Positions 26,139 through 37,684 of a DNA stretch of 64,000 bases are shown one piece after another (the first letter of the stretch is position 1; every line of letters begins with the position of its first letter). Source of the stretch: Rotaria sordida (Eukaryota > Rotifera > Eurotatoria > Philodinida > Philodinidae); NCBI GenBank assembly GCA_905250125.1, contig CAJNOL010000372.1, positions 49,063 through 113,062 on the forward strand, in the 5' to 3' direction. Both the position numbers and the translations under genes were made by a program. The notes under the pieces are model-generated. The model was not told the origin of the DNA. It did no database searches and saw only the letters and a list, made by a program, of their open reading frames with translations.

Positions 26139-28343
26139 ATGTCAAACATGAATTTATCAAGTTCATGTATTTTAGCAACTTCATCAGTAGCAAATCGTTC
26201 ATCTGGTACAATAATTATACCAGCGATGAAAAATTCTTCATCAATTAATAAAAATCTTATAAATCCTTTACATATTGGTGATGCTTCTGTACAAAAATTA
26301 CGTACAATAACAACAACACCAGTTATTAAAACATCATATGATACAATGAATACAAAACCTACGGTTTTCATTATGAATAATAATAATAATAACAGTTCAA
26401 TCAGAACAGAATCACAACAACAACAACCAATGACTGTTAATCGTCTTTTATTAACTAATAATAATCCTATAAATTCAACAATAATTAATGGACAAAATAC
26501 AATTAATTTTACTACACTTGTTAATAATTTAAATACATTAAATCAAATAGCTCTATTACAATCAACAAATTCTAATGTATCAACACAAAATAGTATAACA
26601 AAACTTCTTGAAACACCTATCAATGCTATTCAACCATCATCATCATATACTGATTTTAGTATGTTATTAATATACAATAGGGAACGAAAGTCTTCGGTCA
26701 TTGTATATGTTGGTAGTCGGCAAAATTGTGTACGCGTACTTCATCAAAAGTGTAGGCCATTAACGTTGCGATGCCACTACTGCTTAATTACAAAGAGAGT
26801 TCTAATAGATAGCACATAGTTTTGTTATGAGCCGATTCCGCAATATGTAATGCTATGTTCCAGCTATCCTACATTACCAATCTCACTGAAGTTGATTAAT
26901 CGTTTCAAAGACTACGCTCATTGTTATGGAGAGAAATCGTCTACTGCCTCCTATAAAGGTCAATAATACGAATTCAAACTTTTTGAGAAGCGAATCTTGC
27001 AGTAAAGAGAAATGGAACATAGATGATAATCTTGTTAGTTTTAAGGATCCGAAAACATCAATTTATGTTTTAGGTGAAGAAAAGCCATAGATGAGACTTC
27101 AACTGCATATAAAAATATCAAAAATTAGTCACAGTTTTAGTAAGAAACAGTTCAAAATTTTTTAGGTACTCTTTTTAAGGGCACGATGCTCACTAGAGAA
27201 CCGCTCGCGGTGACACATCACGTTTGAGATGAAACTCCAGTTATTGCAGAAGGTCTGTTGAGATTAGAAGAATTCTTCTCCATGCACTGTGCTTTACACT
27301 GATTATTTTACCTTTCGCACAGTATTTATAAAAAAAACTGGACATGAATTTTGACCTAAGAGTTTGTCTATAGGCAACTCCTGAAGTCAAAATTCAGCGT
27401 AAACGGCAACGCGTGGAGAAGAATTCTAATTTCAACTAGCCCTTCGTAATAACTGAGATCTCAAACGCGAGATATCATGCCTAGTGATTTCGTCATCAGC
27501 AAAAATGACGCTGCAATGTCAATGTTCTACATTCTTAATGAAAACCTTCAACGTACATACAATAGTCGAGAGCAGAGACTTTTATTCATTAGTGTAATAT
27601 TTAAAACAAGGTTTTTTTTTGTGCTCTTAGTGATTTCATCAACTAATAAAGAAAATCAAAATGAACAAGTTTTTACTAAAACAAAAACATTAGTTGAATT
27701 ATTAACAAGTTCAAATATTCAACCACCATCATATTTTGGTTCATCATTAATTGAACCATCAACAAAAACACCATATTCTGATGCTACATGTACACGATCG
27801 AAAAAACGTATTAATCGTATAAAACGACCAATGAATGCATTTATGGTTTTTTCTCAACTTGAACGTCGAAAAATTGTACAATTAGCACCGGATATGCATA
27901 ATGCTGAAATATCAAAATATTTAGGTGCACGTTGGAAACGTTTAACAGAAAATGAACGACGTCCATTTATTGATGAAGCTGAACGTTTAAAAATGCTTCA
28001 TCTACGTGAATATCCAGATTATAAATATAAACCACGTAAACGTTTAAGAAAATGTTTATTAACAAATAATTCATCAATACATATTGATATATCAGATACA
28101 TCGTCTGATGCATTATTAACATCAAAATTAGAAACAAATAATAATAATAATAATGAAAATTCAAATATTGATGATTCATTATTATCATCATCACAACAAC
28201 AACAATTTGATCCACTTTTACTTGATGCACTTGCTACAGCTGATCCACAAACACAAGAAGCTTTTTTTAATCAACTTCAAACACTTGGTGATTTCAAATT
28301 ATGGGCTGATCTGGATTTATCAAATATCGATGTAGCTTTTTAA
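26139..28343 (+). CDS. Sox-family HMG-box transcription factor (SoxC/SoxD-like)
   Basis: Sequence-specific DNA-binding regulator expected in the nucleus. Exon 1 is 26139-26658 and exon 2 is 27631-28343. The GT at 26659 and the TTAG at 27627-27630 join in frame, creating an ATG codon at the junction; the product is 410 residues. The HMG box is at about 236-308: [18 protein letters not shown], then [17 protein letters not shown], ending in [11 protein letters not shown]. SQxERRKI plus [10 protein letters not shown] is the pattern of the SoxC group (Sox4/11/12), with SoxD as the alternative. The usual Trp of RPMNAFMVW is Phe here. The N-terminal half is Asn/Ser/Gln-rich. The C terminus is acidic/hydrophobic ([16 protein letters not shown]) and could be a transactivation tail as in SoxC proteins. 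The 972-bp intron is GC-richer in places and may contain a transposon remnant. Confidence 0.88.
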
Positions 28344-28848
28344 AAAAAAAAAGAACAGGAAAAAATTCCTTATGATGTTTGTGAATAGAATTTTTGTGTT
28401 AGTATATACATGATAAGAATAAATTGATTTTGTTTTTGTTTTTTTTTATTTTTATTTTTCTTGGTGATCATCATCAATATAAGACATGAACAAAATCTTG
28501 TTTTTTTTTACTAGGAACTTTTTTTAATGATAATACTAAACAAATGAATCGTATACATGTGCATATTTACATAAAAGAATAAAAAAAAAGAAAGAAAAGA
28601 AAAAAGAACAATATTGATTTATGTTAAGAATGAATTCAAATCGAGACCATGTGCATGAGCCATATTATTTGTTGAATATGGATAATTTAACTAAATAAAA
28701 GAAAAATATTAAAAGTTTCAGATGAGGGAAGTTAGATTTAAACTAACAAGACATTTTTATTTTTGACATAAGGAGTCGAAGCTCTAGTTTTCTCTTCATC
28801 TACCATAGTCTTATTTCTATAAATATTTAGTATACTCTATGGTTCTTA
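28344..28848. other. Sox 3' flank
   Basis: A/T-rich sequence after the Sox stop codon, with long T and A runs, likely the 3' UTR and polyadenylation region. AATAAA-type signals occur (for example AATAAATTGA near 28420). No further coding sequence was seen. Confidence 0.4.
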
Positions 28849-29340
28849 GCGGTCAGATAGTGATTTTAATAGTCAATGAATTTTTGTGTCTAATGTAATC
28901 TATAGCAAGATCTGATAGATGAACGATGACGGCAAGATTTCTAGAAAACCGAACACGATAGTTTTAAGATTTCGGTACATTGTGTCGGAGCTATTTTAAA
29001 GAGCACAAAATTCTGAAAAGATGAGAAGTTGTAGCATGATCTATGGTTTTTTTTTCAAAATTTAAAAGTATCACTAAAAAAATGTCTTTTTTCAGTTTGT
29101 GTGATGCTTTTTAATTTTGAAGGGAATTTCGTACAAAATGCAATAACCTCTGATTTTGTTCAGAATTTTAAGCTCTTTAAATAATATTATCAAAAAAAAT
29201 AACTTCGACAGTCTTCTGCGATCTGAAAACTACCGTATTCGATTTTTTTTAAAAATCTTGCTATCATAGTTTATCTATAAAATCTTGCTCTAGATTGCAT
29301 CAAATAGAAAACTCCATTGGCTGCAAAAATCACTATCTGG
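28849..29340. repeat. Degenerate inverted repeat, about 490 bp
   Basis: Imperfect palindrome centred near 29096. CAGATAGTGATTTT at 28853-28866 mirrors AAAATCACTATCTG at 29325-29338. Inner blocks (AGCAAGATCTGATAGATGAAC against the complement of TTTATCTATAAAATCTTGCT, and AGCACAAAATTCTGA against its mirror) also pair with mismatches. There is no coding content. It is a decayed MITE-like element. Confidence 0.7.
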
Positions 29341-32300
29341 ATTTGAGTTAGGTGCTTAACAGTATAAAAAAAAGTGTTGTTGTTAAACTATTTTTTTCGC
29401 TACTTTGGTGTCCAGCAAGATGACATAGTGCTTAGCAGTATTTGTTTCCTTTAAAAAACACTTATCAACAGCAGGCATTTGGATGAAATTACAGTGCTAG
29501 TGTTTTCATTCAGTAGAACGGCATCGAAAAATTAGCAAGACTTATTAAGAAACATTGATTAGTTAAAAAAATCAGAGGAGCATCACTTGGTAGTCCTAGT
29601 TCTTTGACCGACTTTTTATACAATATTAGTTTTTGAGAATGGATTTATTAAGATTCTCCTTCGAAAAGTTAATTTTCATCAGAAAAATCGAAATCAAGAT
29701 GAATGCATGGAAGGATAATTTGTGAATTTTTATCTTTCATAAACAACATGATTTTTTTTATTTGGCAAAGTTTTTAATGATTTCTGTCATTATTTTCCTA
29801 GAAAAAAGGAATTTTGAGATATTAGCACTCTAATGGAACGTAGTGATATTTTAATAAGTTTCATCAACTACTGTAGAAAATTAAGACTCGTATACGACAA
29901 AAAAATTTTTTGATGTGACAAAGAATCACATAGAAATAAAACTGTTTAATATTTTCTCTCTTTTATGATTCATTTATAGATTATGACTACTGTTTTAGTT
30001 CTCCTAACGGTGCGAAACAGTCTATAATGAATATAACTTGTAATTAAGAGCAACACACAGTTCATCGTACTAGAATATTTTCCATCAAATTTTCTGTAAT
30101 TATAATATAGAAAATAAAACTACTTATATAGCGAAGTGAAGAAAGCCTTCAAAAAAAAAAACGTTTATTCGTATACAATCAAAAAATATATATGATATTT
30201 GCTATTTTCATCGCGCATTTCAGATTTTTCTGTGGGCATTCATTGTATATGTTTAATTTTTCTTTTGTGTGAAACAGAGAAAATAAATCCACATTTTTTG
30301 ATAGTTTTTCGAGGAATTGAACTTATAACCCATCCTTTTTCTCCGCTGAAAAAAAAGAGAACTGCAATCTAAGATATTCTTTGCAAAAACAAGTGAAGGC
30401 CTACAGAAAATTTTACCATAGCCTCTCCACTACAGCCTAAGTATATCCCGAAAATTCCATGTGATTTGAATATCGGGGCTAAGAAATTGAAATACATGAG
30501 TGAATTGTAATTTTATTGTATCACTACATTCTTATATGAAAAAATTTTAAAATCATAGATTTTTCTTAGATAAGCAGTTAAAATATGTTGTATAAGTAAT
30601 TTTTTATTTTCTCATCTAAAAATAACATGTAGTTTTCGAACATAAGACTGATTAGCGTTTTTATCTTAGATGTCGAGTCATTGTTTGATTTGTTTTTTTT
30701 TTTTGTTGTGCGAGATTAAAAATAAATCTGAGATTAAATAATTCATCTAGAAATAATCGACGTACTATTGAATGAAAGTCAGTGAATAGGAAATAAACCA
30801 ATTAAAAAAAGCGAAGAGAGAAAAATTCTACTGTTTCTTGTTGATGGCAACTAGGAAATAAAACTTGATTATCATGGATAAAAAAAAAATTTAATCATTT
30901 TATCTATTCATCGTAATCAACTACTATTGAAAATATCAGCGTCAAAAAAAAAAACTTCTATTTGATGAAAAAATAGTGGTAATGTGTCACGCGAGATTAT
31001 AACGTGCATAATACTTTACAATTAAGATCAAAATAAATAAATATATATATATGTAGTATATTAGTTCAATTCATATCTCAGGTGCTATGAAAATTACGGC
31101 GAATTGATGTGAAATTGTGCAATATGGAAGTCATTCAGTACAGATGATGTCACATTATGCATATATTTTATGTAATTGAGATTTATCGAACTTTAAGTTT
31201 CAATTGAACATCATAGCATGTAAATGAAATTCTTTCTACAAATAATTTTCAAGCGTCTTTTTAACAAATTTTGTAAATCTCTCGTATTTCTGAAGGTATT
31301 CTATGGATATTCAAAAAAGTCACATTCAAGTATTTTCAACGATTCTCATACATCTCGACCATATGAATAGTATTAGTCGGAAAAATATATTCATTTTCTT
31401 ATCTCATATAGTACAGTACAAGGCGCTACTTATTATCTTTCAAATTGAATTTTTTTTTTCTCAAAATAGTACAAAAATATGTTGAAATTCATTCATGTAT
31501 TTGAATAACTTCCAAATGAGATAACGACAAATGTATATTTTATTTGCTGGAATGTAATAAACAATGCAAAAGTTTTTGAAAAAAATGTCGACATTTATTT
31601 CTTAATACTCGAATGTCGGATCTAGTCGAACTCTGTTTTTGTGTTTGGAAAGGTTAAGCCTAGAGATTAAAATAGGTTAATATTTTTACTTTCGATTTAT
31701 CATGATAAAGAATTCTAATATAAAGCCATGGTCAAAATGTCTTTGCAACTTAATTTTTTTCAGTCGGTGGGTTTGCGATATCATCTGTTGCAACGTTTGA
31801 ATCAAACATAGCTACGAATAGAGCTTTTCGAACTTTATCACATTATCTCTTTGTACTTCAATTTTGGTTACATTTATTGATCCAAAAACTCCTTTTGCTT
31901 GTTATGTCTACTCTACTAGAATATAAATTTGTGAATCAAAAAACAAGTTATTGGATTTCGAAAATTTTTCTAGAATGGATAGTCATTTTTTAAAATATAT
32001 GTTTTCTTTATTGAATAATGTATTTTTAGTTTTACACCTTGTATATCTTGGACTAGTATTCATCATCAAATAGATGTTTTTGAAAGCTGTAAAGCTTGTT
32101 TGAGATAACTCTACAGTATACTCTCGTTACCATAAATTCATTAGATAAAAGTTTTTTGTTTTATTGCATGGAAATTCATATCGATATTTTTTCAAAGACT
32201 TTTGCATCGTTCATTATATTACATTATGAGAAAATTATTTCAAGAATTCGAATCAATTCTAAGCTTCAATAATTTTTTTCTACACATAAGATAACACTTC

Positions 32301-32880
32301 TTAAGTGTGGTAACAAGATATAAATTTATGAATTTCTTATTAAACATATTACTTTCATGTTCCGCATTTAAGAACAGAAATGCGTAATAGTATTACAGAA
32401 AAAGACAGACAATGATGTATAAACATCTCGTAATTTAAAAGAAAATTGCTAGAAAACAATTTGAAGTGCGTACTCGTTCTTTGAGAACATAACACTTCGG
32501 AAGAACAATCTTTGAAATGCTATACGCGAACATATGGTAAGTTGTCTTACAAGCTGAATTATTTATATTAGAGTTGCAGTTTATTTTTTACCCGACATAG
32601 AATTATAAATTCATATGGCAGGTGCTTAGCATCATATTGTTGAAAAAAGAAACATGCCATCTTAAGTTCTTTCCTAATTGAATTCAAAACCCTGAAAGAT
32701 GATTTTAAGTTCTTATTCCTTGAGAACGAACATTCAGAAGCGAGAATCATGTCATTCCTATTTCTTATAAAGAATAGAAACAAAGGTCTCTAGTGCATGT
32801 AGATTCAAAATTAAAATGATGATTTTCAAAGTTTTACAATATTGACTATCGTAAGATTCTAGTTCATCTAAGACTCAAAA
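29341..32880. other. Intergenic, no gene recognised
   Basis: No exon, RNA gene or conserved motif was found on either strand. A weak inverted pairing exists between about 31551-31592 and 32185-32220 (ATGCAAAAGTTTTTGAAAAAA against its complement), possibly another old fold-back. Short open frames such as 31303-31485 and 32568-32783 do not look protein-like. Confidence 0.45.
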
Positions 32881-32899
32881 AAAGTTGCTGTAGTTTTTT

Positions 32900-33170
32900 T
32901 GTTTGATGAAAATTACAGAATACAAGTAGCTAGAAACTGTAAATATAATCCTTTTTTATACTACATATGATAGTTTTTTGCGATATTTTTTTCTCTTAAT
33001 TTACATCAGTCTTACGGAAGTCCTAAAAAACCATTTAATTGCTGTATTTTAGCAAAGAAACATCCTAGAAAACTCGAAAACATTTCATTTTGTAGAAAAC
33101 TATCATATGTAGTCTACACAAAATTATAGTTACCATTTCGAAATACTGAAAAATTAGGATTTTTGGTTTT
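32900..33170. repeat. Small imperfect inverted repeat
   Basis: The arms meet near 33036. CTACATATGATAGTTTT from 32961 pairs with AAAACTATCATATGTAG ending at 33112. The flanking blocks, GTAAATATAATCC on the left and the complement of TATAGTTACC on the right, also correspond loosely. No open frame. Likely a short MITE remnant. Confidence 0.55.
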
Positions 33171-33270
33171 CTAGAGTCCATATCTTCGAGAATCTGCTAA
33201 TAATTTTTTATTTTCTTATTCAATGGTATTGGAAAAAAATTTGCAAATAAATCGTGCTGAATAATTATGC

Positions 33271-33323
33271 TGGCTATTAGAGCCCGTTGGGCCGAGTTTG
33301 GATCCAGCGAACTCTAATAGCCA
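33271..33323. repeat. 53-bp micro-palindrome
   Basis: The ends TGGCTATTAGAG (33271-33282) and CTCTAATAGCCA (33312-33323) are perfect inverted repeats around a GC-rich core (CCCGTTGGGCCGAG). A related sequence in inverted orientation occurs at 25183-25207, suggesting a family of tiny palindromic elements. Confidence 0.55.
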
Positions 33324-33508
33324 CTGTATTTCCTGAAGTTATGCAAAAACCAACGAAGTACATTGTATTTCTCTATTAGGGAAGGACTTCCTCCGAGAAA
33401 CCAAATTTTGAAATACCCTTTACCTTTCGCTGGCAGAAAATGAAATAAAAATCATTAGACAATGTCGTTGCAAGGTGAGGTAGGGACGGTATGGTGGCAG
33501 GTCGTCTG

Positions 33509-34991
33509 TTATGGAAGGAGTCGGATCACGATAGATTTCGTTCTTTTTCTCTCCCGATCACTATTTCGAGCACTTTCTGTCTGTTAAAATAGTCTTATCT
33601 GATAAAAAAAAAAAAAACTTACTTGATATGATGGTTGATTCGATTTACTACAATCAAGTGGCATCATACTATTATCTAAATCTATATAAAAATATAAATT
33701 TAAATAAAATTTGACAAAAAAAGAAAAAGAAGAACTATTTCTTACTGTCATTTGTAGTTTTATTTATTGAAGTATTAATTGCATTAAGAAGACTTTGATA
33801 CTAAAAAAAAAAAAGAACAAGATTTTCTTTTTGTTTTTATAATTAATTTTTTTTAAAATTTATACATGTGTAGAAAAATCTAATATAGTTTCCGAATAAC
33901 TTTTTTGTTGTGGAATAATTTTTTTCGATCGTTTTGTTTTATATTGTTGATTATGAATTGTTTGATCTGATACAACAATAATATCATTCGAATGAAATAA
34001 TGCTTCGCATGGATCTTGATTTATAATTAATGCTCGTATTAATTTTGTTGCTGCTTTAGCATTTAATTTATGAAAATAAGTTAAATGATGAAATAAAAAT
34101 ATATGTTGATCAGCACGATCACAGGGTATATTTGGTACATGATGATGATCACTTAGACCTAACAAAGAATAATAAAAAAAAAAAAGTTCGTCAATTTAAA
34201 CAAAAATATATTATTTATTCTTTGTTTAATTTTTTACCATAAATATGTCTTGATAAAAGTGGACATTTACTTTTAACTTTTCTTACAGCACATTTTGATT
34301 GTGTTATATGATCATTATGATGAAAAAGTCGAGTTATTGTTGGAGTATATGATACTAAAGCAAGTACAATTTTTTTTGCTGCACGTGAAGATAAATTATG
34401 ATGAAATTGTAAATGTTGAAAACATAATACTTCTTTTTCAGCTCGTCCTACAAAAAAAAAGAAAAAATGAACATAAGAAATTATTTCTTGTTTTTGTTTT
34501 TTTTTTTTTTTACCACATGGAATATTTGTTATATCATGTTCATCAGATAAACCAAATACACCATCTTGTGTTAGTGGACATTTACCTTAATTTAAACAAA
34601 AAGAAATTTAAAGAAAAGATTTCAAATTTATATTTACATACATTTATAATTTTCAACGGATATATTTTGTTTAAGTACTCGTTCATATATACTAAATAAA
34701 TGTTCATCTTGATTGATATTATTACATATAGCACGAACTAATTTTCGAGCTGATACACTATCAAAATTATGATACCATTGAAGATGTTGATTAAGAAAAA
34801 CATCATTTGATGAACGATCACATGGAATATTTGGAATTTGATGAGATTCAGTAAGACCATATATACCTTTAATGAGAAAATTAAAGATTTAGGGATGAAA
34901 AATATATTATAAAAAAGAAAGAAAGAATGAACGAACCAGTTTGTATAAGTGGACATCGACATTTAAAATTTTGAACTTTTTGATAAGACAT
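33509..34991 (-). CDS. Protein with three 83-residue Cys/His repeats, unrecognised family
   Basis: Eight exons: 34937-34991, 34642-34866, 34514-34585, 34238-34447, 33866-34158, 33746-33800, 33623-33681 and 33509-33580. All introns are GT...AG, 42-79 bp and phase-consistent, giving about 346 residues. Three tandem repeats start at Cys13, Cys96 and Cys179, exactly 83 residues apart. Each keeps C-x13-H-x6-C-x11-H-x4-H (in repeat 1: C13, H27, C34, H46, H51). The shared core reads CPL..., YGLS-D-x-H, IPNIPCDR, HL...H, then an amphipathic AAxKLxxAL helix. Invariant Cys/His spacing suggests metal binding, probably zinc, but this is inference. I do not recognise the family. The C-terminal region is basic (KTKRSKK, then RERKRTK). 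Reading past exon 5 without splicing gives an early stop three codons on. The first ATG is used; an upstream exon cannot be excluded, and the last 24-codon exon is the least certain. Confidence 0.75.
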
Positions 34992-35639
34992 TGAAAATAG
35001 ATCTGAAATTAAAATATATAAAATTGTCTTATGAATGAATTTTACTAAAAAATAAATCGATTTAGAGATGAATTCAATGATTAGATTAAAGTCTTGAAGA
35101 ACTTATATTCATGAATTATTCGCATTTCAACGAGTTACCATCACTGGTTCCTGCCCATCGCGAAAAACCGCAATACTCTGCCAATGGTTATCGTAATCGT
35201 CCAAAGGAAACTTTCAAGTTCAAACTTTTCACAAATAAAGTTCGTAATGCAAGTAGTTAATTGTGAAAAGTAAATTTTTCTTAGTACAAAAATTTGAACT
35301 TTAAGGTCAATGGTGAAGATGACCCTGAAAAGAAGTACAATGTTCTGTTGAGAAGTTTACTAAAATAGTTATAATTCTAGAAGAAAACAAAAATCCATAA
35401 ACAAGAATCTTTTGAGGCTTTATTTAATCTCTATAAAGCCTACCTAATGAGATAAGATGTATTATTTGACAAGATTGTCTCATTGGAAAAATCATCAAAA
35501 TAAATTTTTATAAAGAAAATTGTTTAAATAATACATATTGAATCTTCTTAAAAAATAACCTACTTATATACACAGATTAACTGTTTTGATTGAAAAACTC
35601 TCTAAAAAAAACAATATCAACTTTTTCTATTTTGATTAA
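34992..35639. other. Short spacer between the Cys/His-repeat gene and a pseudogene
   Basis: Contains AAACTTTTCACAAATAAAG near 35224, similar to the centre of the 5460-6020 repeat, so part of a dispersed element family is present. It is also the likely promoter region of the Cys/His-repeat gene. No coding sequence was seen. Confidence 0.4.
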
Positions 35640-35892
35640 TTATTCCCATAAACTGTCAAACATAAGACCAACTTGAATTATTTCAGCTCTTGACATTTCA
35701 TCAATTGAATCAAATTCTTTAAAGGGAAAAAAACATTTTGAACAAATAAACTAAAGGAAACAACATTTTTTCTTACTATTACTAAATGAATTTTAGTACT
35801 TTTCTTCTTAACTGTAGAGAATATCATTGTATATATTCATTGTATTGACCCAGTTGTTGTGCAATACGTTTAATAACACATTGATTTTTAGT

Positions 35893-36737
35893 CTAAAACA
35901 AAAAAAGATGTTTTTTTTTGATGACTTTATTAAATAAAATCAAAATATAAACTTTAAAATTATAATTTAAAATAAAATTTAATAATATCTCAATATTTAT
36001 TTTGTTTTTTTTTTGAAATAAAAATAGAATGAATTTCTTTGTTCTTGAATCGTCATTTGGAATCAAAAAAACGTTTCTTTCTTCTCATAGTGTGTTTTTT
36101 TATTCCATGTTTTGTTTTTTTTTCTTCTTTTGATTGATTTAAAAAAAAAAAAAAGAAAAAATGGTAAAACAAGGAACAAAAGAAAACTTTTTCAACCAAT
36201 TGGAATTTATAATACATGTGAAAAGAATGATTCATTCTTTAAAGAACATAGTTCATTCAGTTTGCAAACAACAAAAAAAGAAATGAGAAAGATCAATGTT
36301 CTATTCGAAACAACAATTGATGAATCTATACAATCATAAAAATATAACCGAAGATGGAATTTGTTTTATTTTTCTTTCAGAAAACAAAAAAATTTGACAA
36401 AAAAAGAAATGTCTACAATTCATATGTATATCATTTTCGCTACCATTTGCTATTAGATTAAGAAAAATCTAGGATACTTACATCTTGTTTTGATTGTATC
36501 ATTCAAATCAAATCATTTTATTGTTAACAAAACACTATAGAATGACTGAATTATGAATATGAACCGAGAACAAAAAACAAAATATGTCATCTATTCAAAG
36601 TATTACTCAATTATGAATATATATTAAAGATAGATTATGTTTTGTATGAAAAACAAATGAAATCAAATTAATAGAAAATAATATTTATTGAAATATATAT
36701 TCAAAATTTTTTTAAAGAAAAAAATAAGAATACATAC
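35893..36737. other. Intron-like AT-rich stretch within the pseudogene
   Basis: No coding pieces were seen between the splice-like donor near 36737 and the acceptor near 35893. There are long T/A homopolymers (around 36116-36155). The overlapping open frames on both strands here are low-complexity and not credible proteins. Confidence 0.4.
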
Positions 36738-36999
36738 TGAATTTAGTTATTATCAGTAACAGATTTTAGCAAATGTGAACGATGTCTTCTGAGGAAGTAT
36801 GCTCGTGCACATTTACTTTATATAGTTTTTATACAAAAACAACTTAATGATTCTTGAATAAACAATTTTGATTGAAACAAAATAGTACACAATAAAATTT
36901 TACAATCTAGATCATGATTATATTTAGGAATTTTTTCAATAACAGAATTAATTTTTATATCTAAACCATGATAAATATACTTCAAAGGTAATTCATTAA

Positions 37000-37655
37000 G
37001 GGGGGCCCCCCCCTCAGAAACGAATTCTGTTATTTTTCATCCGATTTCAACCAAAATTTCAGAGAATGTTAGTCTAGGATAGGGGAGATTATGGTTAAAA
37101 TATCTCTCCAAATCTCCAATAAACCAATGAGTTATAGTCAATTTATTGGTCAAAAGTACCTTGTACGCGGGCAAGGATTTCACAATAAGGACACGAGCTA
37201 ACAAGCCCGGGTGGTTTTCAAGTTATAGAGTGCCCTTAGGGCTAGATCCTCACAAGGCCCGATTTTTGAGTTTCCCTTTGTTTGTTTTTGAAAAACCCTT
37301 TTTCGTAAAATTCACGAATTCATGCCCAAAAAATTGCTACTAAAAAATAAATATCTAATTTTTTTATTTCACAAAAAGTGAAATTCAAAAATCGGGCCTT
37401 GTGAGGATCTAGCCCTAAGGGCACTCTATAACTTGAAAACCACCCGGGCTTGTTAGCTCGTGTCCTTATTGTGAAATCCTTGCCCGCGTACAAGGTACTT
37501 TTGACCAATAAATTGACTATAACTCATTAGTTTATTGGAGATTTGGAGAGATATTTTAACCATAATCTCCCCTATCCTAGACTAACATTCTCTGAAATTT
37601 TGGTTGAAATCGGATGAAAAATAACAGAATTCGTTTCTGAGGGGGGGGGCCCCCC
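37000..37655. mobile_element. 656-bp palindromic element with TTAA target duplication
   Basis: Near-perfect inverted arms 37000-37270 and 37386-37655 with a loop of about 115 bp. The termini are GGGGGGCCCCCCCCTCAG on the left and its complement on the right. TTAA flanks both sides (36996-36999 and 37656-37659), which fits the TTAA-specific insertion of piggyBac-like transposons. The element has no transposase. Each arm encodes the same meaningless open frame on opposite strands. Arm mismatches are very few (for example CCAATGAG against CTAATGAG), pointing to a young insertion. It sits inside the first exon of the pseudogene at 35640-37684. Confidence 0.88.
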
Positions 37656-37684
37656 TTAAGTCTTGTTTCTGATAATTTTGTCAT

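Larger units (their letters stand above)
35640..37684 (-). pseudogene. Decayed gene interrupted by a palindromic transposon
   Basis: Exon-like pieces on the minus strand. A start ATG at 37684-37682 opens a frame of ten codons that stops at the TTAA element. The same frame resumes at 36995 and reads LPLKYIYHGLDIKINS and KIPKYNHDLDCK, then meets TAA at 36818-36820. It goes on as KCARAYFLRRHRSHLLK before a second TAA near 36743 and a donor at 36737. Later pieces are 35777-35892 (CVIKRIAQQLGQYNEYI, then a stop) and 35640-35716 (FDSIDEMSRAEIIQVGL, ending SLWE and stop), each with splice-like borders. Removing the insertion and one TTAA joins the first exon without a shift. Codon use looks genuine, but the stops show the gene is dead. 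The family is not recognised. Confidence 0.65.

Noticed and set aside
31551..32220. Possible further inverted repeat (ATGCAAAAGTTTTTGAAAAAA against its complement)
   Set aside because: Only the outer ~35 bp pair convincingly; the interior does not, so a true element is not supported.
37146..37508. Two identical-looking open frames on opposite strands inside the palindrome
   Set aside because: They are the same arm sequence read from each side of an inverted repeat; the translation has no protein-like features.
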